Shown piece by piece: positions 1 through 7,986 of a DNA stretch of 64,000 bases. Made by a program: the position numbers and the translations under genes. Every line of letters starts with the position of its first letter. The stretch's first letter is position 1. The notes beneath the pieces were generated by a model. It saw only the letters and a program-made list of their open reading frames with translations. It was not told the origin of the DNA and did not search any database. The stretch spans positions 310,001 through 374,000 of the forward strand of contig NZ_JBFUPW010000002.1 of the NCBI RefSeq assembly GCF_041360795.1. The letters run 5' to 3'. The DNA comes from Arthrobacter_E sp041360795 (GTDB lineage: Bacteria; Actinomycetota; Actinomycetes; Actinomycetales; Micrococcaceae).

Positions 1-531
1 CTCGTCGAGCAGCAGCGCGTCAGGCTCCTCCAGGAGGAGGGCCGCGAGCGCCAGCCGCGAACGCTGTCCGCCGGACAGCCGTTCCACGGGCGTCCGTTCG
101 TCCAGACCCGAGAGTCCCAGCCCGGCGAGGACTTCCCCGCGCCGGGCCTGAGCGCTCCAGGCGCCCAGCCGTTCGGCGTCGTCGAGAGCCTGTGCATAGG
201 CGTCCACGTCCTGGCTCTCCAGCGCGGCGAGCGCGTCGAGAGCCGGGCGCTGGGCACGGTCCAGCACCTCCCCGGCGGTACTGCCGGGAGGTGCGTCGAG
301 TTCCTGGGCGAAGTGACCCAGGCGGTCCGGCCGGAGCACCAGCCCCGCATCCGGGCGCTGGGCACCGGCGGCGATGCGCAGCACGGTGGATTTGCCGGAA
401 CCGTTCTCCCCGATCAGACCCACCCGCTGTCCGGGAGGGACGGCGAAGGTGATGTCGCTGAGGACACGGCGTCCGGCGTAGCGCTGGGAGATGCCGTCCA
501 GCGCCAGATGTTGAAGAGTCAAGGCGTGCAT
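1..531 (-). CDS. ABC-type ATPase, probable ABC-F protein (partial, C-terminal part outside window)
   Basis: The first 177 codons of a leftward gene are present; the rest lies beyond position 1. The start is ATG at 531-529, with AAGGACT just upstream as ribosome-binding site. The protein opens MHALTLQHLALDGIS. A Walker A motif GENGSGKST lies near residues 40-48, an ABC signature LSGGQRSRLALAALLL near residue 155, and a Walker B LLLDE at the window edge. No membrane segment is visible. Only about 110 residues separate Walker A from the signature, and there is no substrate-binding partner gene here, which is typical of soluble ABC-F proteins (ribosome-associated translation or antibiotic-protection factors). 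Half-transporter ATPases remain possible because the second ATPase domain is not in view. Confidence 0.75.
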   Translation of the reverse strand, partial: MHALTLQHLALDGISQRYAGRRVLSDITFAVPPGQRVGLIGENGSGKSTVLRIAAGAQRPDAGLVLRPDRLGHFAQELDAPPGSTAGEVLDRAQRPALDALAALESQDVDAYAQALDDAERLGAWSAQARRGEVLAGLGLSGLDERTPVERLSGGQRSRLALAALLLEEPDALLLDE

Positions 532-952
532 GAGAGTCCTTCCGTCAGAACGAAAGTCCCGCCGGCCATGCCACGCTTCACAAACCAGGACATCCTGACG
601 GCCGGTGACGGAGAACGCCACGGACGGCGGCCCTGGAGCAAGGGCCGGCACGAGAACCTGGGAAGGGGAGGTGAGACGCAGCCACCGCGCATTCGCCGAG
701 TGCATCCTCCGTTAACGTCCGGAGGGCGGCAGGCGCGGGAATCATCGGCACAGGATGTCAGCGGGACAACGGGCAAGGTGGCCAGCTGTCAGCAGGCTGC
801 GTCAGTTCTTCACCTCTCCAGGGTATCAGGCTTTTCGCTCCCCCTCCCGCCGGGGGTCCCCCGCTGCTAGGGTCGGCGGCAGGGGGACGGCGCATCGGAG
901 CGGCATTCCCGGCACATCAGTGCACGATCCGCCGACCATCGGAAGGGCCGCG
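532..952. other. 421-bp divergent intergenic region with possible leader of the ABC ATPase gene
   Basis: No convincing gene is seen between the leftward ABC ATPase start and the rightward maleylpyruvate-isomerase-like gene. Read leftward, the first 75 bases before the ATPase start contain a perfect 7-base inverted repeat, CCGTCAG at 542-548 against CTGACGG at 595-601, which would enclose most of the leader. Long structured leaders are known for several antibiotic-responsive ABC-F genes, but no short leader peptide could be assigned here, so a regulatory role is a guess. The right-hand 60 bases carry GGAAGGG just before the next ATG. Confidence 0.35.
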
Positions 953-1606
953 ATGAACGAGATCTGGGACGTCGTCCACGAAGAGCGCCGCGCGCTCGCG
1001 GACGATCTGGCAGAGCTGGAACCCGACACCTGGGACACCCCCTCCCTGTGCCCGGGATGGACGGTCCATGACGTGGTGGCCCATCTCGTGAATGACGCCA
1101 GGACCACCTGGGCCGGCTTCGCCGGAGAACTGTTCAGGGCCCGTTTCGACTTCGACGCCCTGAACGAGCACGGTGTCGCCCGGGAGCGCCGACCAGACTC
1201 TCGGGAGACGCTGGAGAATCTCCGAAGCGTGAGCGGCCGCACCAGCAGCGCTCCCGCGCCCCTGGTCACACGCCTCGTGGAGGCGTTCGTCCACGGAGAG
1301 GACATCCGCCGTCCGCTCGGGATCAGCCGCTCCTATCCTGTGGGGCCCCTGCTCGACGCCCTGAAGCACCAGCTGGCCACCTCCACCGGCTTCGGCGGCG
1401 GCAAGGAAAGAGCTGCGGGCGTGGTCCTGCAGGCGACGGACACGGACTTCCACTGGAAACCGGCGAAGCCCATGGTGAACGCCGCACCTGTCGTGCGGGG
1501 CAGCACACTGGCTCTCCTGCTCGCCGTGTCCGGGCGCCCCGTCCGGCCCGGAGAGCTCGACGGCGACGGCGCGGCAGCGTTCGCCGTCACCGCCGGGGAC
1601 GGCTGA
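953..1606 (+). CDS. maleylpyruvate isomerase family mycothiol-dependent enzyme
   Basis: A 217-residue cytoplasmic protein. Its N-terminal half has the four-helix DinB/MDMPI pattern (WDVVHEERRALADDL, then PSLCPGWTVHDVVAHL and VNDARTTW). In family members the histidines around WxVxDVxAHL and a later HxxD (here VHGEDIRRPLG) bind a divalent metal used with mycothiol. The C-terminal part (residues about 140-217) fits the sterol-carrier-like domain often fused to MDMPI. The frame is open further upstream, but ATG at 953 is chosen because GGAAGGG precedes it and the family alignment begins here. The substrate is unknown; neighbours give no pathway clue. Confidence 0.75.
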   Translation: MNEIWDVVHEERRALADDLAELEPDTWDTPSLCPGWTVHDVVAHLVNDARTTWAGFAGELFRARFDFDALNEHGVARERRPDSRETLENLRSVSGRTSSAPAPLVTRLVEAFVHGEDIRRPLGISRSYPVGPLLDALKHQLATSTGFGGGKERAAGVVLQATDTDFHWKPAKPMVNAAPVVRGSTLALLLAVSGRPVRPGELDGDGAAAFAVTAGDG

Positions 1607-1737
1607 GCGGGCCCGATGGCACCGCGTCTGCGGTAAAATGGACTCTGGTGTGCCGGGAAGTCTGGTCGGCCCACTGCCTCCCGGGACGACCCCGGACGTG
1701 CGGCAGTGGTCAGGAACCGACGACCCCTCAGGAATTC

Positions 1738-3006
1738 ATGCACCAGACATCCACCACCCGCCGCCTGATCCCGGAGCGCCTGCGCGTGACGCGCCTGCTT
1801 CGCAACGAAACCACCGGCGGTTTCCTGCTCCTCGCCGCCACCGTGATCGCCCTGCTCTGGGCCAACTCCCCGTGGGGCGCGTCCTATTTCGAGCTGCGGG
1901 ACATCCAGGTCGGGCCCGAGAGCCTGCACCTGAATCTGAGCTTCGGCACCTGGGCGGCGGATGGCCTCCTCGCGGTGTTCTTCTTCCTGGCCGGGCTGGA
2001 ACTGAAACGCGAGCTCCTGCAAGGTGAGCTGAGCGACCCGCGCAAGGCCCTGGTGCCGGTCGCCGCGGCGGTGGGCGGCGTCGTCGTCCCGGCGCTGCTG
2101 TACGTCCTCGTGAATGCCGGGAACCCGGAGGGCCTGGCCGGTTGGGCCATCCCGACGGCCACGGACATCGCCTTCGCCCTGGCCGTGCTCGGCGTGGTCG
2201 GCTCCCATCTGCCCGCGGCGCTGCGGACGTTCCTCCTGACGCTCGCGGTGGTGGACGACCTGATCGCGATCGTCATCATCGCCCTCTTCTACGGCGGCGC
2301 CCTCCAGATCGGCTACCTCCTGGCGGCGCTGCTCCCCCTCGCGGCCTTCGCGGCGCTCGGACGGGTTGCGGGCGGACGCTGGGCGCGCTGGTGGACGCTG
2401 CTCCCCCTCGCCCTGCTCACGTGGGTGCTCGTGCACTCCTCCGGCGTCCACGCCACGGTGGCCGGGGTGCTGCTGGCCTTCACCATCCCTCTGGGCCGCT
2501 CGGCGGCGGAGGCTCCCGCGAACGGCCTCGCAGACCGGCTCGAGCACGGCTTGCGGCCCTTCAGCGCCGGCTTCGCCGTGCCGCTGTTCGCCTTCTTCGC
2601 CGCAGGGGTCGCTCTCGGAGGGTTCGACGGCGTGCGGTCGGCCGCCACCGACAGCGTCGCGGTGGGGATCGTCGTGGCCCTCGTCGTGGGCAAGTTCGTG
2701 GGCGTGCTCGTAACGTCCTTCGCCCTGACGCGACTGCCCGGCGTGGCGCTGGACAAATCGGTGCGCTGGCTCGACATGGTGGGCGTCGCCCTGCTCACCG
2801 GGGTCGGCTTCACGGTGTCCCTGCTCGTCGCGGATCTCTCCTTCGGCGGGGGTCACGGCGGTGAAGGGTCCGCGCACGGCGAGCACGCCAAGGTCGCCAT
2901 CCTGGCGGCCTCGGTGGTCGCGGCGGTGCTCGGCGCCGTCGTGCTCCGGCTCCGGAACCGGCATCACCGCCGCCTGAAGGAGCGCCGTCGCCCGCAGACG
3001 GGCTGA
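1738..3006 (+). CDS. nhaA: Na+/H+ antiporter NhaA
   Basis: A 422-residue membrane protein with about 11-12 hydrophobic segments. It matches NhaA end to end: LLRNETTGGFLLLAATVIALLWANSPWG at the N-terminus, the amphipathic FFFLAGLELKRELLQGEL, and the unwound-helix region LAVVDDLIAI. Asp173-Asp174 correspond to the E. coli Asp163-Asp164 ion-binding pair. The family exchanges external protons for internal Na+ (or Li+) across the cytoplasmic membrane for pH and salt tolerance. The start is ATG 1738, preceded by CAGGAATTC; a longer reading from 1648 has no family similarity. The tail from about residue 375 (GGGHGGEGSAHGEHAK) is His/Gly-rich and less conserved. It seems monocistronic. Confidence 0.95.
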   Translation: MHQTSTTRRLIPERLRVTRLLRNETTGGFLLLAATVIALLWANSPWGASYFELRDIQVGPESLHLNLSFGTWAADGLLAVFFFLAGLELKRELLQGELSDPRKALVPVAAAVGGVVVPALLYVLVNAGNPEGLAGWAIPTATDIAFALAVLGVVGSHLPAALRTFLLTLAVVDDLIAIVIIALFYGGALQIGYLLAALLPLAAFAALGRVAGGRWARWWTLLPLALLTWVLVHSSGVHATVAGVLLAFTIPLGRSAAEAPANGLADRLEHGLRPFSAGFAVPLFAFFAAGVALGGFDGVRSAATDSVAVGIVVALVVGKFVGVLVTSFALTRLPGVALDKSVRWLDMVGVALLTGVGFTVSLLVADLSFGGGHGGEGSAHGEHAKVAILAASVVAAVLGAVVLRLRNRHHRRLKERRRPQTG

Positions 3007-3045
3007 GAAGCCCGAGGCGGGACGGCGCGAGAGGAACGTGGCGCG

Positions 3046-3534
3046 TCAGGCCGCGGTGGACACGGCCTGACGCAGCGCGTCCTCCGCCGCCACCCAGGCG
3101 AGCATGGCGCATTTGACGCGTGCCGGGAACTTCGAGACGCCGGAGAGCGCGGCGGCGTCACCCAGCTCTTCGGGATCGCCCTCCACGGTGCCGCGGGAGC
3201 GCAGTACGGTGCGAAACTCCTCGATCAGCGTGGCGAGCTCGTCCACCGAGGAGACCTCACCGGCCAGATCGGTCAGCATCGAGGCGGACGCCATCGAGAT
3301 GGAGCAGCCGTTGCCGAGCCATTCGAGGGATTCGATGCGGCGCTCACCCTCGGCGCCGCTCACGGAGAGGCGCAGCGTGATCTCGTCGCCGCACACCGGG
3401 TTCAGCTGGTGGCACTGACCCGTGCCCGCGGGCCAGGAGGTCTCACAGGCGGCGACTTCGCTCAGGCTCCCGCCGTGACGGGCCTTGGCGTGTTCCAGGA
3501 TGGTCTGCTGGTACAGCGATTCGAGGGAACTCAT
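3046..3534 (-). CDS. sufU: SufU-type Fe-S cluster assembly scaffold / sulfur acceptor
   Basis: A 162-residue SufU. The three conserved cysteines lie in NPVCGD, LGNGCSIS and RVKCAML, with the Asp after the first Cys preserved. SufU proteins receive persulfide sulfur from SufS (zinc ligand-swap mechanism) and pass it to the SufBCD scaffold. The start ATG (3534-3532) overlaps the sufS stop codon, so the two genes are translationally coupled. A GTG one codon earlier (3537) is the alternative start. The C-terminus ends in LRQAVSTAA. No sufBCD genes are nearby. Confidence 0.92.
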   Translation of the reverse strand: MSSLESLYQQTILEHAKARHGGSLSEVAACETSWPAGTGQCHQLNPVCGDEITLRLSVSGAEGERRIESLEWLGNGCSISMASASMLTDLAGEVSSVDELATLIEEFRTVLRSRGTVEGDPEELGDAAALSGVSKFPARVKCAMLAWVAAEDALRQAVSTAA

Positions 3535-4820
3535 CACTTCACTCCGAAGAAACCGCGGACACCGGCGACGCCCTCGAGGAAGGCGTCCACCTCGCCCTCG
3601 GTGGTGTACAGGTAGGCGCTGGCGCGGGTCGACGCCGAGAGGCCGTAGCGCCGGTGCAGGGGCTGCGCGCAGTGGTGACCCACGCGGACGGCGATGCCCT
3701 GGGCGTCCAGGTACTGGCCGACGTCGTGCGCGTGCACGCCCTCGACGTCGAAGGAGACCAGGGCGGCGCGCTCGACGCCGGCGGCCGGGCCGAGCGTGCG
3801 GACGCCGGGGATGCGGGCCAGGCCCTCAAGCATGCGCTGCGCGAGGACCTCCTCCCGCGCATGGACGCGGTCCATGCCGGTCTCCATCAGGTACCGCGCG
3901 GCCGCGGCCATGGCGATGGCCTGCGAAACGGGCTGCGTGCCCGCCTCGAAACGCTGCGGAGCCGGGAGGTATCCCGAGTGCTCCATGGTCACGGTGGTGA
4001 TCATGGAACCGCCCGTCGTGACGGGCGGGAGCGCGTCGAGGAGTTCCTGGCGGCCGTAGAGGGCGCCGATGCCGGTGGGGCCGAGCATCTTGTGGCCGGA
4101 GAAGACCGCGAAGTCGACGTCCAGGGCCTTCACATCGAGCGGCAGGTGCGGCGCGGACTGGCAGGCGTCCAGGACCACCAGGGCGCCCACCGCGCGGGCC
4201 AGGCCCACGAGGTGCGCCACCGGATTGATGGTACCGAGGACGTTGGAGACGTGGGTGAACGCGAGGACGCGGGTCCTGGCGTTGATCACGCGGGCGGCCT
4301 CGTCCAGGTCCAGCGTGCCCTCGTCGGTGAGCGGGATGTACCGGAGCGTGGCGCCGGTCCGGCGGCAGAGTTCCTGCCACGGCACCAGATTGGCGTGGTG
4401 CTCCATCTCGGTGACGACGATCTCGTCTCCGGGGCCGAGCGCGAAGCGGCGCGCCTCGGGGGCGACCTCCCCCACGCTCGCGTTGGAGAAGGCGTAGGCG
4501 AGGAGATTGAGACCGGCGGTGGCGTTGGAGGTCCAGACGATCTCCTCCTCGCGGGCCCCGACGAACTCCGCCACCGTGGCGCGGGCGTCCTCGAAGGCGA
4601 GCGTGGCGTGGGCCGCCAGGGTGTGGGCGCCGCGGTGCACCGCGGAGTTCCGCTGTTCGTAGAACTCCTGCTCGGCTTCCAGCACGCTCAGGGGGTTCTG
4701 GCTCGTGGCACCCGAGTCGAGGTAGACGAGCTCCCGCCCGTTCACCGGATGCGCCAGGAGGGGGAAGTCGTTCCGGATCCGGAGGACTTCCACATCAGTC
4801 AGAGGGACGCCGTTGTTCAC
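3534..4820 (-). CDS. sufS: cysteine desulfurase SufS
   Basis: A 428-residue PLP enzyme of aminotransferase class V. It opens NDFPLLAHPVNGRELVYLDSGATSQ, typical of group II desulfurases. The PLP lysine lies in VFSGHKMLGPTGIG, the PLP-stacking histidine in VTEMEHHANLVPW, and the catalytic cysteine is Cys384 in RVGHHCAQPLH. It converts cysteine to alanine and loads persulfide onto SufU, whose gene overlaps its stop codon. There is no long upstream leader; the gene is divergent from gmd, and the 184-bp gap between them carries putative operators for the latter. Confidence 0.95.
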   Translation of the reverse strand: MNNGVPLTDVEVLRIRNDFPLLAHPVNGRELVYLDSGATSQNPLSVLEAEQEFYEQRNSAVHRGAHTLAAHATLAFEDARATVAEFVGAREEEIVWTSNATAGLNLLAYAFSNASVGEVAPEARRFALGPGDEIVVTEMEHHANLVPWQELCRRTGATLRYIPLTDEGTLDLDEAARVINARTRVLAFTHVSNVLGTINPVAHLVGLARAVGALVVLDACQSAPHLPLDVKALDVDFAVFSGHKMLGPTGIGALYGRQELLDALPPVTTGGSMITTVTMEHSGYLPAPQRFEAGTQPVSQAIAMAAAARYLMETGMDRVHAREEVLAQRMLEGLARIPGVRTLGPAAGVERAALVSFDVEGVHAHDVGQYLDAQGIAVRVGHHCAQPLHRRYGLSASTRASAYLYTTEGEVDAFLEGVAGVRGFFGVK

Positions 4821-4898
4821 GTTCCCACCTCCGCCTTATTTAGGAAACATTTGCCTGGTCTATTCTCGCACCACCGGGGCCCGGGGCGCTTCCCAGGA

Positions 4899-4969
4899 CT
4901 ACCTAAGTACCCGGCACCCCGAATTGCGTAGTCCCTACTCGGGCCTGGCGCCCCGGCGGCCCGTAGCGT
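4899..4969 (+). promoter_or_regulatory. putative gmd promoter with two CTAC-type boxes
   Basis: Upstream of gmd lie CTACCTAAGTAC (4899-4910) and CTACTCGGGC (4935-4944). The second overlaps the place where a -35 element would sit relative to a candidate -10, TAGCGT (4964-4969). Very similar 12-mers occur upstream of the polysaccharide operon (CTACTCAGGTAC at 25037-25048; CTACTCGGGTAA on the minus strand at 24953-24964). The shared pattern CTACYYRRGTA is a short imperfect dyad of the kind GerE/LuxR helix-turn-helix proteins bind. Assignment to the two LuxR regulators in this window is inference. Confidence 0.5.
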
Positions 4970-5004
4970 GCAGACATCAGCAGGAATCGCTAAGGAGCAG
5001 GGAC

Positions 5005-6048
5005 ATGGCGAGACGTGCGTTCATCGCTGGAATCACGGGTCAGGACGGGTCTTACCTGGCCGAACTACTACTACTCAAGGGCTACGAGGTCCACGGTCTC
5101 ATCCGGCGCACCTCCGCGTTCAACACGGCCCGCATCGACCACCTCTACGTGGACCCCCACGAGAGCGACGCGCGCCTCTTCCTCCACTACGGGGACATGG
5201 ACGACGGCGCCCGGCTCGTCACGCTGCTGGCACAGATCCAGCCGGACGAGGTCTACAACCTGGCGGCCCAATCACATGTGCGGGTCTCGTTCGACGAGCC
5301 GATCCACACCGGCAACACCACCGGTCTGGGCACCTCCCGCTTCCTCGAAGCCGTACGGCTCGCCGGGGTGGACACCCGGTTCTATCAGGCGTCCACCTCC
5401 GAGATGTTCGGGGCCTCGCCGCCGCCGCAGAACGAGGAGACGCCGTTCTATCCGCGCTCGCCCTACGGCGCCGCGAAGGTCTACAGCTACTGGATGACCC
5501 GCAACTACCGCGAGGCCTACGGCATGTTCGCCGTCAACGGGATCCTGTTCAACCACGAATCCCCGCGCCGCGGCGCGACCTTCGTGACCCGGAAGATCAC
5601 CCGGGCCGTCGCGTCCATCGCCTCGGGCACGGCGGAGCGCCTCTATCTGGGCAATCTGGACGCCATCCGCGACTGGGGCTACGCCGCCGAGTACGTCGAG
5701 GGCATGTGGCGGATGCTGCAGGTCGACACCCCGCAGGACTACGTCCTCGCCACGAGCACGCCCACCACGGTCCAGCAGTTCCTGGAGTACGCCTTCGGGA
5801 GCGTCGGGCTGAACTGGAGGGACCACGTCGAGTTCGACGAGCGGTACCTCCGGCCCACCGAGGTGGACTCCCTCATCGGCGATCCCACGAACGCCCAGGT
5901 GGACCTCGGGTGGAAGGCGTCCGTCGGCGCGGAGGACCTGGCCCGGCTCATGGTGGCCCATGATCTGGCCGAGCTCGGCAGCCCCCGCGGGCACGTGGTG
6001 GACCAGGTGACCCTTCCCTCGTGGAACGCCAGCCTGGAACTGACATGA
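5005..6048 (+). CDS. gmd: GDP-mannose 4,6-dehydratase
   Basis: A 347-residue short-chain dehydrogenase/reductase (extended type). The NADP-binding glycine motif is ITGQDGSYL (Gly9, Gly12, Gly15). The active-site YxxxK is Tyr154-Lys158 in SPYGAAKVYSYW. NHESPRRGATFVTRKITR is a GMD signature. It converts GDP-D-mannose to GDP-4-keto-6-deoxy-D-mannose, the first step to GDP-L-fucose and related 6-deoxyhexoses. ATG 5005 is preceded by a strong AAGGAGCAGGGAC site. It overlaps fcl by four bases (ATGA). The promoter region shares boxes with the polysaccharide operon 20 kb away, suggesting co-regulation of sugar-nucleotide supply. Confidence 0.95.
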   Translation: MARRAFIAGITGQDGSYLAELLLLKGYEVHGLIRRTSAFNTARIDHLYVDPHESDARLFLHYGDMDDGARLVTLLAQIQPDEVYNLAAQSHVRVSFDEPIHTGNTTGLGTSRFLEAVRLAGVDTRFYQASTSEMFGASPPPQNEETPFYPRSPYGAAKVYSYWMTRNYREAYGMFAVNGILFNHESPRRGATFVTRKITRAVASIASGTAERLYLGNLDAIRDWGYAAEYVEGMWRMLQVDTPQDYVLATSTPTTVQQFLEYAFGSVGLNWRDHVEFDERYLRPTEVDSLIGDPTNAQVDLGWKASVGAEDLARLMVAHDLAELGSPRGHVVDQVTLPSWNASLELT

Positions 6049-7064
6049 GCACCCGGACAGCCATGAGCGCTGGGGAGACGGTGGTCGCCGATGACGCCGC
6101 GCAAGCCGACACCGGCATCCTGGACCGGGACGCGCCGTTCTACGTGGCCGGGCACCGCGGGCTCATCGGGTCGGCGATCTGGCGCCGCCTGGAACGCGCC
6201 GGCTTCACACAACTGATCGGAGTGCCCTCCTACGACCTCGATCTGCTGGACCGGACGGCGGTGGAGGACTTCTTCGCCGAGCACCAGCCGCGCCACGTGG
6301 CCCTGGCCGCCGCAAAAGTGGGCGGCATCCAGGCCAACAACGACTTCCCGGTGGACTTCCTGAGCGAGAATCTCCGGATCCAGGGGAACGTCATGGACAG
6401 CGCGGTGCGGCACCGGGTCCACAAGCTCCTCTTCCTGGGATCGAGTTGCATCTATCCGCGGTTCGCGCCGCAGCCGATCCCCGAGGACGCGCTGCTCACC
6501 GGCAAGCTGGAGGTCACCAACGACGCGTATGCGGTGGCCAAGATCGCCGGGATCCAGTACGTCAAGGCCGTCCGGCGGCAGTACGGGCTGCCCTGGATCA
6601 GCGCCATGCCCAGCAACCTCTACGGCCCCGGGGACAACTTCCGGCCGGGCGTCTCCCATGTGCTGCCGGCGCTGATCATGCGGTACCGCCAGGCCCGCGA
6701 CGACGGCGCGGCCACCGTCACGAACTGGGGCACCGGCACGCCGCTGCGGGAGTTCCTCTACGCGGACGACTGCGCGGACGCCTGCCTCTTCCTCCTGGAC
6801 AACTACGACGGCGGCCGCCACCTCAACGTCGGAACCGGCGCCGAGATCAGCATCAAGGACCTCGCGGCCCTCATCGCGGACGTCGTCGGCTACGAGGGCG
6901 AGACCGTCTGGGACGCCACGAAGCCAGACGGGACCCCGCGGAAGATGATGGACGTCTCCCGCCTCAGCGGCCTCGGCTGGCGGGCGCGGACGGGTCTGCG
7001 GGAAGGCGTCGAGCGCACCGTGCAGTGGCTCGAATCGCACGAGGAGGAAGCACGGACGGCCTGA
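6045..7064 (+). CDS. fcl: GDP-L-fucose synthase
   Basis: A 339-residue extended SDR epimerase/reductase. It has a GxxGxxG motif in YVAGHRGLIGSAI, a catalytic serine region LGSSCIYP and YxxxK in NDAYAVAKIAG. It converts GDP-4-keto-6-deoxy-mannose to GDP-L-fucose by 3,5-epimerisation and NADPH reduction. The start ATG overlaps the gmd stop codon (ATGA). The first 27 residues (MSTRTAMSAGETVVADDAAQ and onward) are an extension ahead of the usual N-terminus at FYVAGHRG; a second in-frame ATG at residue 7 is possible. A hairpin overlaps the stop codon. Confidence 0.93.
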   Translation: MSTRTAMSAGETVVADDAAQADTGILDRDAPFYVAGHRGLIGSAIWRRLERAGFTQLIGVPSYDLDLLDRTAVEDFFAEHQPRHVALAAAKVGGIQANNDFPVDFLSENLRIQGNVMDSAVRHRVHKLLFLGSSCIYPRFAPQPIPEDALLTGKLEVTNDAYAVAKIAGIQYVKAVRRQYGLPWISAMPSNLYGPGDNFRPGVSHVLPALIMRYRQARDDGAATVTNWGTGTPLREFLYADDCADACLFLLDNYDGGRHLNVGTGAEISIKDLAALIADVVGYEGETVWDATKPDGTPRKMMDVSRLSGLGWRARTGLREGVERTVQWLESHEEEARTA

Positions 7065-7087
7065 GACCGAGCGGTCCCAGGCCGTCC
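7054..7087 (+). terminator. terminator hairpin overlapping the fcl stop codon
   Basis: Arms GGACGGCCTG (7054-7063) and CAGGCCGTCC (7078-7087) pair perfectly. An inner GACC/GGTC stem has one base bulged on each side and loop GAGC. The TGA stop of fcl lies inside the left arm. There is no U-run, as is usual in this GC-rich group. It separates the convergent fcl and phosphotransferase genes. Confidence 0.6.
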
Positions 7088-7150
7088 GCGGCGTGCCGGC
7101 CGCCGTCGTCGTGTGCTCACCGGCCGGGCGGCCAGGCGGCGTGGCGCCGC

Positions 7151-7915
7151 TCAGGTCCGGCCGAAGCCGGAGAGTTCGCGGTACCACTTCGGCAGCGCCA
7201 GGCACAGGAAGAGCACATTGCACACGAAGAGGGCGAGGTAGACCCAGTGGAACAGCACCGGCCAGCCCCACAGCACGAACACGCAGGCCAGCACCCCGTA
7301 CTCGGTGGGCAGCACGGCCAGCGAGTACAGCACGGAGGAGCTCCCCTCCCCCGCCAGGCGCATGCCGCTGGACCCGCGATGCGCCCGGCGCAGCTGATCC
7401 GTGAGCATGATGGTGCAGAAGAAGAACGCCGCCAGGAAGGCGTACGCCCCGGGCAGGACCAGCCACAGCCCGGATTCCGTCCCGGTCCGGGCCCACGCGA
7501 ACAGCACCACGAGGTGGAACAGGGACATCTTGGCGGCATCCACCACGTGGTCCAGCCACTCGCCGGCGAAGCTCCCACCCCCGCGCAGGCGGGCCAGCTG
7601 ACCGTCCGCCGAATCGAAGGCGTAGCCCAGGATCAGCAGCACCGCCACCAGCAGGCCCGTGAGCGGAGTGACCGGGGAGAACGCCAGCACGGCGAGTCCC
7701 CCGAAGGTCGCCAGCGCACTGATGGCGGTGACGATGTTGGGCGTCAGGCCCAGCCGGTGAGCCACCGCCGCCAGCACCCGTCCGAAGGGACGGTTGAAGA
7801 ACCGGACGTAGGCGGAGGCACCCTTTGAGGTCTTCTGCTTGCCTTTCAGGATCTGCAAGGACGCGGCGATCCCGCGGTCCTCACCCCTGCCGGACTGCGT
7901 GTCCTGGAGTCCCAT
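7151..7915 (-). CDS. CDP-alcohol phosphatidyltransferase family membrane enzyme
   Basis: A 254-residue integral membrane protein. The complete family motif DxxDGxxARx8Gx3Dx3D is present: DSADGQLAR followed by GEWLDHVVD. About six hydrophobic segments cover residues 55-245. These enzymes transfer a phospho-alcohol or phosphatidyl group from a CDP-activated donor, coordinating two metals with the four Asp residues. The usual role is phospholipid synthesis. Here, however, the gene sits among sugar-nucleotide and exopolysaccharide genes, with a TagD-like cytidylyltransferase in the same locus, so a role in transferring a CDP-linked group to a glycan or glycolipid is plausible. It could equally be a housekeeping lipid enzyme. 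The first 30 residues are hydrophilic. Confidence 0.85.
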   Translation of the reverse strand: MGLQDTQSGRGEDRGIAASLQILKGKQKTSKGASAYVRFFNRPFGRVLAAVAHRLGLTPNIVTAISALATFGGLAVLAFSPVTPLTGLLVAVLLILGYAFDSADGQLARLRGGGSFAGEWLDHVVDAAKMSLFHLVVLFAWARTGTESGLWLVLPGAYAFLAAFFFCTIMLTDQLRRAHRGSSGMRLAGEGSSSVLYSLAVLPTEYGVLACVFVLWGWPVLFHWVYLALFVCNVLFLCLALPKWYRELSGFGRT

Positions 7916-7986
7916 GGACAGCCCCTCACTCCCGCTGGCTCACGGTCACCGCACGGCGCCCGGAAACCGCCACCCCGAAGGCTTTG

